Shown piece after piece: positions 38,520-49,770 of a stretch of 64,000 bases of DNA. Positions within the stretch are counted from its first letter, which is position 1. The number at the start of each line of letters is the position of its first letter. Source of the stretch: Coniferiporia sulphurascens (Eukaryota > Basidiomycota > Agaricomycetes > Hymenochaetales > Hymenochaetaceae). Location: positions 2,108,001 through 2,172,000 of the forward strand of contig NBBA01000004.1 of assembly GCA_002794785.1 (NCBI GenBank). Reading direction: 5' to 3'. Position numbers and translations under genes: made by a program. The notes below the pieces were generated by a model that saw nothing but the letters and a program-made list of their open reading frames with translations, was not told the origin of the DNA and did not search any database.

Positions 38520-38616
38520 CGTCGTCAACTACGCAATCTGGCGACAGACCGGACGAACAATACTCACCTGTACACAAATAGCTGGAGATACGCTGAAGAC
38601 ACCATTCATGCTTATT
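38520..38616 (+). repeat. promoter repeat, copy 2 flank
   Basis: The partner of the block at 34906-35013 (29 of 30 nt match in the first part). It is about 580 bp from the start codon of copy 2, compared with about 310 bp in copy 1, so about 265 bp of extra sequence, containing the hairpin and palindrome, lies between repeat and gene. Confidence 0.75.
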
Positions 38617-38806
38617 TGCACGCAAGATTGCGCTGACCATATTACTATAACAGAGTCATCGCATGCTTGTATTATTTTAACGAGACTAGTACTCTCAATA
38701 TATGTATTTGGTGTAGTGGGTAATGCCAATTGTCTTGATCGTAAGGTCTTATGTTCAACTCAAGCTTTTGATAAATTTTTCTTATTATTATTTTAAGGAC
38801 AACAGG

Positions 38807-38834
38807 GGGTGATCGTTCCGTTAAACGATCACCC
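38807..38834. repeat. 11-bp perfect inverted repeat (hairpin)
   Basis: Arms GGGTGATCGTT and AACGATCACCC, separated by a six-nt loop. Its stem is perfect and GC-containing, set in AT-rich sequence upstream of array copy 2. It could be a protein-binding operator, the end of a small mobile element, or chance. It sits 13 bp from a second palindrome. Confidence 0.8.
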
Positions 38835-38846
38835 GTCGTTGACGAG

Positions 38847-38862
38847 AAGCGATCGATCGCTT
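38847..38862. repeat. 16-bp perfect palindrome
   Basis: AAGCGATCGATCGCTT, its own reverse complement, 13 bp after the hairpin and about 235 bp upstream of the copy 2 start. The arrangement resembles a dimer-binding site, but no binding protein can be named. Confidence 0.8.
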
Positions 38863-39096
38863 TTGATGCCAATATTCCTGGCTGACCTCCTTTGAGTCGT
38901 CCGATGCGCTCTGGGAGAATCAAGCACCATAATCAGGTCCTATTGGCATACCATGGCGTGCGTCAAAGCTGATCTCCGACTCGGACTACCCAAATTCCTA
39001 AACGTTCCCAGTTCCGCGTTCCTTTTTCCCACCCATACGACCATATAAATACCAGCCTGCCGTGACATGCTAAACACAGACAGCCACTCAGTAATC

Positions 39097-40380
39097 ATGG
39101 CCCAACAGAAAGCTCTCTTCCTCCAAACGCCGGTAAACGGCGAGTGGGTCGTCGGCCCCAAGGATGTGCCCAAGGCTGGGCCGGGAGAGCTCGTAGTCAA
39201 GATCCACGCAACGGCGCTGAATCCAGTCGACTGGAAAGTACGCGCGTACAACTTCATCGTTGAAAAGTACCCCGCGATCCTTGGGACTGACTCCTCGGGT
39301 ACCGTCGAGGAAGTCGGCGAGGGTGTGAAGGGTTTCGCGAAGGGCGACAAAGTGTGAGTTACATGCGACGAAGAGGCGATTCGCTTACTGGAGTTTGTCC
39401 TTTTTTGCAGGCTTCACCAAGGATTTTTCTCAAATGACAAAGCTACATTCCAGCAGTATACAATTGTTCCTGCCGAGATTACTGCCAAGGTACACCACTT
39501 CCGTCATGATATCGATCGAAATTCTGACAGCTTGACCGGAAAAGCTTCCGCCCAACGTATCCTTCGATCAAGGCGCGTCTATCCCTCTCGGTCTCGCAAC
39601 AGCGGTCGTGGGACTGTATGGAGACAGGACTCAGCCGGGCGTGAAGAAACTGACTCCCCCTTGGGAGGAAGGCGGTAAAGGTGTATACGCGGGCCAGCCC
39701 ATTGTCGTCTTCGGCGGGTCCACTTCCGTAGGCCAATACGGTAGGATCACGGCACTTCGATTTCCCGTCTAGAAGCCTTATGCGGTGCCTTTAGTCATCC
39801 AGTTCGCGCGCCTCTCTGGATTCTCGCCGATAATCGCAACGGCCTCGCTGCACAACACCGCATACCTCAAAGAGCTCGGCGTAGCGCACGTCGTCGATAG
39901 GCGTGCCGACGTGCCCGCAGAAGTCACGCGGCTTGTGAAAGCGCCCGTGAAACTCATATTCGACGCGGTGTCGGACGCGGCAACGCAGGCGCAGGCATGG
40001 GAGACGCTCTCGCCGGGTGGTGCGCTCGTGGTCCTAGCTCCGGCGAGCGTGGACAAGGAGAAGTACCCTGAGAAGACGGCTGTAGATGGTATATTTGGAA
40101 ATGTGCATGTCCCGCAAGTACATGCGCTGGGGGTGAACTTGTATGCCAATTTAACGGAGTTGCTCCGGGATGGGTCTATCCAGGTTGGTGCCATTGTTTC
40201 CTGCTTGGTTATGCGATTGCTGGTCAACTTGTTCGGATTACTGAAGAAACCATTCAACAGCCCAACCGTGTCGAGGTCTTGCCAAATGGCTTAGCTGGTA
40301 TTCCGGACGGCTTGGAGCGTTTGAGAGAAAACAAAGTGAGCGGCGCCAAGCTCATCGCTCGCCCTCTGGAGACCGCTTGA
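39097..40380 (+). CDS. MDR-superfamily oxidoreductase, array copy 2
   Basis: Paralogue of copy 1 with the same five-exon plan and an intact frame. It starts with [17 protein letters not shown], continues with LNPVDWKVRAYNF and [14 protein letters not shown], then LGLATAVVGLYGDRTQPGV, the NAD(P)H turn [13 protein letters not shown], and ends LIARPLETA. Copies 1 and 2 share [10 protein letters not shown] and LKELGVAH-like sequence and are each other's closest relatives in the array by eye. A TATAAAT motif is 43 bp upstream. Enzyme class is as for copy 1, with no catalytic-zinc motif; substrate unknown. Confidence 0.88.
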
Positions 40381-41379
40381 GCGATCTTTGGATTCCACTG
40401 GCATTCTGTCACCATCGGCGGGAGCATACGATAGGACAGAAAGAGAACGCTTGTGATAAATACTCACAGGGAACAGGGAATGGGACGGGATGTAACAAGT
40501 GCCAGCGAAGAAGCAGGAAAAAAATGGCCGGACTTTCATGCGATCGTGTTTACTGTGAAAAAAAGGAATATACTGTAATAAATAATGTATCAAAGAACAA
40601 AGAGAATAAACGTGTGTCTTAAGTTTTCATTGAACTAAAATCACCCCTTGAAAGCCAAAGACGTCGCCTTAGCTTGAGAAGCTTTACAGAAACTTACACT
40701 TCTTTCATCCGGCTCCATATTCGGGTAGAAACTCGGATATGGCTGCCTTTATCGTAATCGTAAAATTGCAAACTATTTGTGATTTGAGATAGCCTTGTCC
40801 CATATTTTTAATATGATGTTGGATATTGAATCGTCGGGTCCGAGCGAAATAAATAATAAAAAACACAAATTACGTGGTATTGAAAAGGAGATTTTGAGAC
40901 GCTCGGTATGTAGTTGGGGTGACTAATTCAAGACACAGTTATCAAACCACATGTCAAACTTTTATCGGCAAGACCAAAAAGCTTACGCGAAACCTTTCCG
41001 CCCGAAAGCTCAGTCCACTCCGAGTCTCCGACGCTCAGCGCCGAACGGACGCGCAATTCATCCCGTTACTGGTATCCCCCAGAGCCACTTGCCTTATGCC
41101 CAATATAAAAAGGCGGTTTTTGAACACGAATTTCGGAACTACAGAACGGAATCCCCCTTGAGAAGACGCCGAAAACACCTTGACTTGAATTGCGCCTAGT
41201 AGGTCGTACTGTCACATCTGCCCTCACTGACCACTTATTGAGGAGACCTTAACCAGCTTACCCAACGCTTGGTGTGTGTGCCATAATATTCTTTTGAGCT
41301 AAAGATATAAATTAGGCTAATTTGATGTTTTGACTCCACCCGACTGGTCTAGTAACAGAAGGCTTATAAACAAGTACGT
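40381..41379. other. spacer between copies 2 and 3
   Basis: About 1.0 kb with no gene supported. TATAAATT at 41306-41313 and TATAAA at 41365-41370 lie upstream of copy 3. Confidence 0.4.
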
Positions 41380-42663
41380 ATGGCCCAACAAAAGGCTCTT
41401 TTTCTCCAGACGCCAGTGAACGGCGAGTGGGTCGTCGGTCCTAAAGATATCCCCAAACCTGGTCCGAGCGAGCTCGTGATCAAAATCCAGGCGGCGGCGC
41501 TGAACCCGCTCGGGTGGAAAGTACGCACATACAGTGTCTTCGTTAAGGATTACCCCGCGATACTCGGAACCGACTCATCCGGCACCGTCGAGGAAATAGG
41601 CGAGGGCGTGCAAGGCTTTGAAAAAGGCGACAGAGTGTAAGTTGTGGATCACAAGAAAGGTGTCCCTCTCTTTACTGGAATACGCCTTTCTTGTTTTACG
41701 CTATTCCAGGATTCATCAGGGATATTACTCGCACGATAAGGCTGCCTTCCAGCAGTATGCAATTGCTTCCGCCGAGGTTGTCGCAAAGGTCTACTCATTC
41801 CATTTCAACACCTTCCAGTGTTCTTATAGGCTTTTTTGGAATAGCTCCTGCCCAACGTGCCCTTCGACCAGGGAGCGTCCGTTCCTCTTGGCTTTGCGAC
41901 TGCGTCTGTGGGACTCTACGGAAAGAGAACTCAGCCGGGCCTTCAGAAATTGACTCCCCCCTGGGAAGAGGGCGGAAAAGGTCTCTACGCAGGGCAGCCC
42001 ATCGTCATTTTTGGCGGCTCTACCTCTGTAGGACATTTCGGTAAGAATAGTCTCTCTGGAAATCGCAGCGTCGGAAGCTGAATCCGTGCGCAGCTATTCA
42101 ACTCGCGCGTCTCTCCGACTTCGCGCCTATAATCACGACCGCTTCACCGCACAACGCCGAATATCTTACAGAACTCGGCGCTACGCATATAATCGACCGC
42201 CGCGCGGACGTTCCCGCAGAGGTTGCCCGACTTACGGAGGCGCCCGTTGCGCTCGTTTTCGATACAGTGTCGGACGCGGACACACAAGCACAGGCTTGGG
42301 ACCTGCTCGCTCCGAATGGTGTGCTCGTGATCATCACATCATCCTCGAATGTAGACAAAGAGAAGTACCCGAACAAAACTGTTGCTCAGGATGTCTTCGG
42401 GAACTTGCGCGCGCTCGGATTAGGCGTGTTCGCTAAGCTGACCGAGATGCTCCAGGACGGGTCTATCCAGGTTGGTTCTTTCATTCGTTTCAATGTCTCG
42501 ATCCTTCAGTCTTGGTTACTGAAGAAGATAAAATTTTAAACAGCCTAATCGCGTTGAGGTTTTGCCGGATGGTTTGGCTGGTATTCCCGAAGGCCTGGAA
42601 CGCCTGAGGCAGGGCAAAGTTAGCTGTGTCAAACTCGTCGCTCGTCCCCAGGAAACTGCTTGA
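41380..42663 (+). CDS. MDR-superfamily oxidoreductase, array copy 3
   Basis: Paralogue with the array's five-exon plan, intact. It reads [17 protein letters not shown], then VIKIQAAALNPLGWKVRT in place of the usual [10 protein letters not shown], and [13 protein letters not shown] at the nucleotide-binding turn. The Asp of the PVDW block is Gly here, so the active-site entry may differ from the other copies. The C-terminal exon is diverged (LPDGLAGIPEGLERLRQ). A TATAAA lies only 15 bp before the ATG; a second TATA-like element at 41306-41313 is a more likely promoter. Confidence 0.86.
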
Positions 42664-43786
42664 ACAATGGAGGAGTACCGCTTCGTCCCTACTTGCAATA
42701 GTACTTGGCAGGGTGGGTAGAGAAAACTTGAAAGATATTTGATATATTATTGTTGGAAGTACACGCAGTCGGGTTGGGGGCGAGGTGCGGGCGGACGTAA
42801 AGAAAAGTATTGGGTTGAGACCAACACAGTAACTAGAAAATGAGTAAATATCGTCGCGCTGTTTGTGGATTATCACAATCCTCGATATGACTGGTATCTC
42901 CGCTACGCAAGACTCGCAATAAAAACTAGCTCCTTTGCAGGATTCCGCTTGTGGTTCGCAGCGCGAGATCCGATATCGGAAGCGCTTGGTAATGTAATTG
43001 CAAGCGAATGAATGAACCATTTCGCTAAGGGAGAAATCAACAGAGTGGCTGGGACGTTACGATTCAAAAGCAGAGCCCCGTCGATCATCTCTCATCCCGG
43101 ATCTCCGCTTCCCCACCTCCGAAAGTTAAAGACGTCACTCGACGCGTTTGCCCTGAAACTGTGTTCTTCTGGCTCTACAAATAAAAAGTTAATATATATG
43201 TGGAGGCGAAGCTATGCCACATCAGCTTAATCCTAGTTGAGCAAGGGTCGGCTTTCTTTCAAGGCTGGCTTGTGCGGTAGGAGGATGTCCTCACCGGGGG
43301 GCACAGCCACCATGCTCCTGCTGACTGATCTAGCTTTGTGGCAGCCCCTAACTGGATAACTGGGGGACTTCGGCCCCCAATGAATATGCGCCGCACTTTA
43401 AGTGACCTTCATTCAAGAGCATGTCAAACACCACCGTAGGGTGCCATTGAATATGCAAATTGCAGACTTGGATCGGAAAGTTGTCCTGAGATCTGAGTCT
43501 TGGTAATACGAACGTGTAGATGATTAAGCCGTGGAGCGCTTATCCTTCATAGTCCTTTCGAAAAGATATCGAAGAAACCATTTCAGTGCTGAATTGTGCC
43601 TTTGTTCTCACTGCCATTTGCCACATACCAAGATCATATTATTCAGGCTTCCTTGCTCAGTCATAACAGGTACGGCAAAGTCGGACAAGTCGGCCCTGGG
43701 TTGTTGTCGTGTTCTTCCTTCGCCCTATTGAATATTTAAGCACCTTATATTGTTTGAGCATTTTGACAGAAGTCTCCTAGGTGATC
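42664..43786. other. spacer between copies 3 and 4
   Basis: About 1.1 kb. A perfect 6-bp hairpin (TGGGGG / CCCCCA, seven-nt loop) lies at 43361-43379. Sequence is otherwise unique as far as I can see. A TATA-like ATATTTAAG precedes copy 4 by about 50 bp. Confidence 0.4.
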
Positions 43787-45071
43787 ATGGCCCAGCAAAA
43801 AGCTCTCTTCCTCCAGACTCCAGTAAACGGCGAGTGGGTCGTCGGCCTCAAGGACATCCCTAAGCCTGGGCCAGGCGAGCTCGTGGTTAAGATTCATGCG
43901 ACAGCGTTGAACCCGGTTGACTGGAAGATACGCGCAAGGAACTTCTTCGTTGAGAAGTACCCCGTGATACTCGGGAGCGACTCGTCGGGGACCGTTGAAG
44001 AAGTCGGGGAGGGAGTGGAGGGCTTCGCAAAGGGCGACAAGGTGTGAGTTGCGCGCGACGAGAGGTATTCTTCACCCTTTCCGTAACATGATTCATTTTA
44101 GGGTTCACCAAGGATTTTTCTCGAATGACAAAGCCACGTTCCAGCAATATGCGGTCGTCCCTGCGGAAATTACTGCTAAGGTTTGTTCTTTCTGTGTTAA
44201 TTTTCTAGGCCATTCTGACAGGCCATTTGTCGTAAAAGCTCCCATTGAACATCTCCTTCGATCAAGCAGCATCTATCCCCCTCGGCCTAGCAACCGCAAC
44301 GATAGGGCTGTACAGGGACAGAACCCAGCCAGGCCTGCAGAAGCTAACTCCCCCATGGGAGGAAGGTGGAAAGGGCCTGTACTCAGGGCAGCCCATCGTC
44401 ATTTTCGGTGGATCCACTTCTGTAGGACAATATGGTAAGACGAAGAATTTCGGAGAGATCTTTTCGCCTTAAGGCTTAACCTGCACACATAGTCATTCAG
44501 CTAGCGCGACTCTCCGGCTTCTCCCCAATTATCGCGACCGCCTCGCCACGCCACACGGCATACCTCACAGGACTCGGCGCCACGTACATTGTGGATCGAA
44601 GTGCGGATGTTCAAGCAGAGGTTGCGCAGCTCACCAGCGCGCCCATCGCGCTCGTGTACGACGCGGCGTCTGAAGCAGACACGCAGACACAAGCATGGAA
44701 CTTGCTCGCCCCGGGCGGTGCGCTCATAGTCATCACGTCTCCAAAGATTGACAAGGAGAAGTATCCAAACAAGACGCTCGTTGACAACATCTACGGGAAC
44801 ATGCACTTTCTGGTCATGCGCGCGCTTGGGGTGAGCTCGTACTCCAAGTTAACGGAGCTCCTTCAGGACGGGTCCATCCAGGTTGGTTCAGTCGCTTGTT
44901 GGCGATAATGCTGGCCCTTTTGTCCTGGTTGCTGAAGAAATCGATTGACAGCCCAATCGCGTTGAGGTTTTACCACTTGGTTTAGCCGGTATCCCTGATG
45001 GATTGGAGCGAATGAGGTGGAACAAAGTTAGCGGTATCAAGCTTATTGCTCGCCCGCAGGAGACTGCTTGA
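43787..45071 (+). CDS. MDR-superfamily oxidoreductase, array copy 4
   Basis: Paralogue, intact, same five-exon plan. [82 protein letters not shown], nucleotide-binding [13 protein letters not shown], then [18 protein letters not shown] and a distinct C-terminal part with [17 protein letters not shown], ending in RPQETA. The 3' end lies about 0.6 kb before the retrotransposon insertion. An upstream in-frame ATG at 43781 is not conserved. Substrate unknown. Confidence 0.88.
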
Positions 45072-45680
45072 GAGTTCAGCAAATTCCGTTTTATCACTGC
45101 CTCCCAACAATAAGAACACGACAATACGGAGGAAAGCGTTTGGTACCATTGTGTTCCTGGTGGCCAGATGTGTGCACAATTGAGTTAATGTAACAAGTAC
45201 AATGCCTGCTATCTATGCAGAAATATGGAATGACGCCGTCTTGAGAACTGGAGTGTGATAGGGCTGTATCGGATAGTCGGCGAGAACACCGATATTTCAA
45301 ACGCGTAATCAGAGAGTAGTCCCTTAATTTCTTCCTGATTTCACAGCTTTGGCTGGGAGCATAACCTGAACTCTGAAGAATTTTTTTTCATTTCGTTGAA
45401 CAGCAAACGAGCAGAGAAAGACACGTTTATGAAGATTCAAAATGAAATGGCTCACAGATTCCACCATTAAAGAACAACATCGGGGAAGAATACGTGCGGG
45501 CCATCTCTGGTAGCTATAAATCAAGGGAAGAACTGTTGAATTTGACGACAAAATGGTGGAGAAAATAATGGGACAAAGTGCATGGGCCCCGGACCCCGCG
45601 TTTGTTTCCTTTTTTGTCCATTCCTTATTTAGAAAATTATTTTCCCACACCCGAGGTGGTAGGACTCTTATTACCGGCCC
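45072..45680. other. copy 4 3' flank and left target-site duplication
   Basis: About 0.6 kb with no gene. The last 17 bp (45664-45680) are the left copy of the LINE target-site duplication. Confidence 0.6.
45664..45680. repeat. LINE target-site duplication, left
   Basis: Identical to 49771-49787. The right copy directly follows the poly(A) tail, which fixes the insertion point. Confidence 0.9.
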
Positions 45681-47223
45681 TTCTTGTTCTCTTACCACCA
45701 CCATCTCCTTCGTTTAGGAGGGGCGCTGGGGGGGGTTTGTAGTTTGTCCCTCGCTATCTGGCCCATCTGAGGGTTGGCTCTGGTGGGGAGGGGGGGCTCT
45801 CCATCTGTGTGTGAGTTCTCGGCTCTAGCATGCCTGTTACAATTTTCCTTTATTTCCCTTTCCTGCGCTGACTTACTTTCTCTTCGTCATCATCAGTCAG
45901 CGCAATTCCCCCATTTCTCATTATTACTCATCCCTTATTTACCTTACGCCATAAGACGCCATGATGACGCCTTCGTGCACCATCATGACGTGCTTTGCTT
46001 ACTGATCACCGTACTTGTATTACCAAGGCCTTCCTTGAGTTTCCATGACCGTCCACAGTCTGGTAAACATACCTAACCAAGTCGCTACAGTAGCAAACAC
46101 ACAGAGTAGCATATAAGCATGTAACTTCGGTAGCACAAGCCCTAAGCTTGTGCTCTTTGTTCATACAAGCCCACTATCTGCTACCACCAGTCTACTGTGT
46201 GCCCCACCCTTTGGACCCGTCATCACTTCGTCGTAACCCGACTCGCTCTAAGAAGCCTACCGAGCCCTTATCGCCGATCAGGAAGCACCATCGATGATCA
46301 CCCCTCGACTTACGACATCTAGGAAGCCCTGTTGCTGTACCAACTATTGCGACAATCTGGAAGCCCCGACGTCGATCACCGCGTAACCGATTGAGCTTAA
46401 CAATGCCAGCGGGTTAGCCAACGGCACGAGAGAGGCGCACTAGCCTGCCTGTCGGTGAGGACACGATGTTAACGTCCTCAGGGGAGGGGTGGTCCGGCGG
46501 ACATCATCCTCGTCTCCAGGGGGTCGGCTTGTTCCGAGCAATCTCCTTCGGGGGACCCCACTGTCCCTGGCACTGACAGTGAAAACTGCCACCCCAAATC
46601 CCGGAAGGGTTCTAATGACGGCATTTTGCCTAGGAATAGGGGTCTCATAACACGTGTTGTTGTGGTGAGAACCAGCCGACTTGATGCCCCTGACCCGACG
46701 CTGTGGAAGGGTGGCTAGAGACAGGTCAGCACGGGCCTCTGGATCATCCTGTGGGAGCGTCCTTAGGTGGTTAGTATGGGAAACTCCCTGGTCTTCCCGA
46801 TGATAGGGGACCGGGGTCACCTGTGCGACATGGTAATCCCCGTATGCTGTGGATCCAGAAGTGGGGCGACTAAGTCTAACCACATACTCTCTGGGGTAAA
46901 ACCCGGGGTCTGAAGCGCATGCGGGGAATCGGGAAACTTAAGTAGCGGCTAGGGTGTTAGTCCTCATGACCTTATGGGTGTAGTGGCTTCTCCGTCGTGA
47001 AAGGGCGAGCCGGGGCGGTGGGGGGTAGTTCCCTTCACCGGCCGCAGAGTACTAAATCTGCCATGGGTATGCACGGGGGTAATTCCCACTGCATTGCTTA
47101 AGTTGATTCCTTGACACGCAGACACGCCCCGGGGAAACCTGGGGGACAGCGGGAGGGGTGTGGGAACCCCATATCCCGAGGAAGGTGTAGTCGTTTGGTG
47201 GGCCTCGCAAGAGAACCCTTTGG

Positions 47224-49578
47224 TCAGGCCCTTAACGCATACCGCCCTATCACTCTCGAGGAAACTATGGGCAAACTACTCGAGAAGATCATCACTAATC
47301 GCATCCAGTTCATTGCCAACAAACTCGGCGCTCTCCCCCCTCCCAATACGGTACCCGCCAAAAGTCGGGCATTTTGGATGCCGCCTCGGACCTCGTAAAC
47401 GAAATCGAATCGGCTTGGGCTCGACACCATGTCACCACAGCGCTTGCCGTGGATGTGGCAGGCTTCTTTCCCTCCGTACAGCATCACCGCTTACTTGCAG
47501 TCCTCTCAGAACTAGGGTTCCCCCCGCTCCTTATTTCATGGGTCCTGTCTTTTGTTTCAGATCGCCGGGTGGCCCTGTCTTTTGACGGGTTCACCGACAC
47601 GCTGACCCCCATACCTAATATGGGGGTTCCTCAAGGCTCCCCCATCTCCCCTATCTTGTCTGCGCTCTTTGCGACCAGCCTCCTTACCTCATTACAGGTA
47701 TCTGACCCCCTCGTGTTCGTCCGCGCCTACGTCGACAACCACCTCCTCACTACCTCTTCGAGCTCCATTGCAACTAACGTTGCACGTCTCGAACAGGCAT
47801 ACATCTCGTTCTCTGCTGCATGCCGTGACCTCGGCCTCTCCTTAGATGATGACAAATCAGAGCTCATCCACTGGACCCGACGTCATGATATACATGAAGA
47901 CGCCCTCATTCACCCTATTCACTTGCCACGACAGGGCTACCAGCCCCTTCGAATCGTCCCCTCCCGGCCTCTACGCTGGCTGGGGATCTTTTTCGACGCG
48001 CAACTCCTGTTTACGGTACACGTTCAATGCATGTGCTTCAAAGCCATGTCCTCTCTATGTGCCCTGGAACTCCTCGGCAATACATTACGCGGCCTTGACC
48101 CGCTCCATCTCCGACGTCTCTATATCGGGTGCATACTGCCGGTTTTACTATGGGGATCTCCCCTATGGTTCACTGGCATACGACAGAAAGGCAAATGTGA
48201 TAAAATGACCCTAGTTCAATCCGCGGCGTGCCGCCGTATCCTCGGATCATGGCGCACGTCTCCACGCGGACCCTCTGAGGTCCTTGCCTCCATCTTGCCC
48301 ATCCCGCTTCGTCTAGAACGTACCAAGTCTCGCGCGGCTATTCGGTACCTCACTACCACGCATACTCTCCTTCCACTACACTCTACACGTAAGGGATCCA
48401 TTACTACTTCCTTCGTCAACTGGGTCCCACCCGGCTGCGAAAGAGTTCCACGATACACGTGCCCTCCGTGGATTGCATTACCGGCGCTATGCCATGTAAG
48501 CATCGACCAGGCGATTGACCACTCCCAAGAAGCCCGAGAAGCACTCATTCAGTCCCACCATGGTCTTATCGACCGACTGAAAGATATACCCACTCGTCTT
48601 CTCATCTATACTGACGGCTCCCGTAAGGGCACGTCCCCCTCCTCCTTTTCCGGCGGTGCTGCTGGAGTCTGGTTTTATCGCGGTGAGAATGTCCTCACCC
48701 GCGAAACATATCTCGGTTCCTCGGTCCATGCTACGGACTGCGAACTTGCCATGCTGGCCAATACCGCATGGTTATTGGCCTACTCTTACGATTTACACCC
48801 GGATGTTACCCAGGTGGAAATCTACACGGACTGCGAGGTTGCCCTCACACTCCTCGCTGACCCTCGTCCGGCCCCAGGAGTCAATGTCGCCCTTCTCATT
48901 AGGAAGTGTCTCAAAACCGCTACCAAGCGGTTTCCCAAGGTGTTCTTTCACCTTCATTGGGTTCCGGGACACTCCGACGTAGAAGGCAACGAGTTTGCAG
49001 ATGTTCTCGCCTCTGGCATCGCGGACAACCCCCCCCCGGGTACTACCCAGTTCCCGCCTACCATATGCTTCCTTCGCGAAGCTGCCTCCTCGATGGCGCT
49101 TACTCAATGGAAATTAGACTGGGCCTCCGCCTGTCGTAAATCCCGAGGGACCTCTGACGCCCATGCAATGGGCGTCACCCAAAACCCCTCGACAAAGCCA
49201 TCCGCCCTTATGCAGAATCTCACCATCGGCCGCTGCACTAAGTGCAAGGTTTTTCGGACACTCCTCAGTCACGCCGGTTTTGGCGCGTACTTTGGACGCA
49301 TTCCGGGACGCGACCCCATGTGTCCTTTCTGTCATGTTCCGGAGACACGAGCACACCTCCTGCTCTCCTGCCCTAACACCCTCCCCGCCCGCCGGGCGGT
49401 GTGGAAAACTCCTTTACCGTCCATGGAAGCCCAATGGTTCTCTAGAGACGGCCTCCCAATTCTGGCGTCTTTCCTCGACTCTCACCCCGCTTTTGAAGCG
49501 GAACCCATCCTTGTCTTTGACCCGGGTGGCCCAACGGTGGTTCAAATTTCTGACCGAGGCTTTGCCATTGGCAACTAG
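47224..49578 (+). pseudogene. LINE reverse transcriptase/RNase H ORF, frameshifted
   Basis: The N-terminal part (AYRPITLEETMGKLLEKI onward, from about 47237) is in one frame, and the rest runs from 47374 in another. The shift lies in a run of C residues near 47333-47345, so one base was gained or lost. Landmarks downstream: ALAVDVAGFFPSVQH, GVPQGSPISPILSALF, and RAYVDNH in place of the usual Y-x-D-D box, so one catalytic Asp is Asn. RNase H acidic residues are visible in IYTDGS, DCELAML, IYTDCEVAL and GNEFAD. The C-terminal knuckle is CPFCHVPETRAHLLLSC. The product is probably not an active enzyme. Confidence 0.85.
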
Positions 49579-49687
49579 GCCAGATACCACGCTTCTTATA
49601 ACTACTGGTGATTACCCAGTCCCCCTCTCTGCTTATGGCTTACCACCACTATTATTACATCTATAACAATTACCATCTCACACAATA

Positions 49688-49707
49688 CAGGGGCCTAAAG
49701 GCCCCTG
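49688..49707 (+). other. LINE 3' UTR stem-loop
   Basis: A perfect 8-bp stem (CAGGGGCC / GGCCCCTG) with the loop TAAA, 48 nt before the poly(A) tail. Some LINEs have a conserved 3' hairpin that their reverse transcriptase recognises. That role is inferred here from position and shape. Confidence 0.75.
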
Positions 49708-49770
49708 GAGCGTATTTTGTACTAGATAGTCATGACGCGCTATAGAAATGCATTTAAAAAAAAAAAAAAA

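Larger units (their letters stand above)
36514..39096. other. spacer between copies 1 and 2
   Basis: About 2.6 kb, AT-rich from 37300 on. It contains a decayed minus-strand coding remnant at 36880-37265, the second copy of the promoter repeat at 38520-38616, and a hairpin and palindrome at 38807-38862. A TATA-like TATAAAT lies at 39054-39060, just before copy 2. Confidence 0.5.
45681..49770 (+). mobile_element. LINE retrotransposon, Tad1/I-like, internally deleted copy
   Basis: Bounded by identical 17-bp target-site duplications (ACTCTTATTACCGGCCC at 45664-45680 and 49771-49787) and ending in 15 A residues at 49756-49770, so it is a retroposed LINE copy of about 4.09 kb on the plus strand. 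The first 1.5 kb is non-coding, pyrimidine-rich then GC-rich, and resembles an intact 5' UTR. The only clear coding part is a reverse transcriptase with RNase H and a C-terminal CCHC knuckle (47224-49578). ORF1 and the endonuclease domain expected in autonomous Tad1-like elements are not visible. A 20-nt perfect stem-loop lies in the 3' UTR (49688-49707). Age should be low, since the duplications and poly(A) tail are undecayed. Confidence 0.9.

Noticed and set aside
43231..43530. Hairpin-containing segment as a small mobile element
   Set aside because: Only a 6-bp hairpin is visible, with no terminal repeats or target-site duplication found.
46440..46883. 147-codon minus-strand ORF inside the LINE leader
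   Set aside because: Antisense to the element, GC-driven and without a domain; a shadow of the leader sequence.
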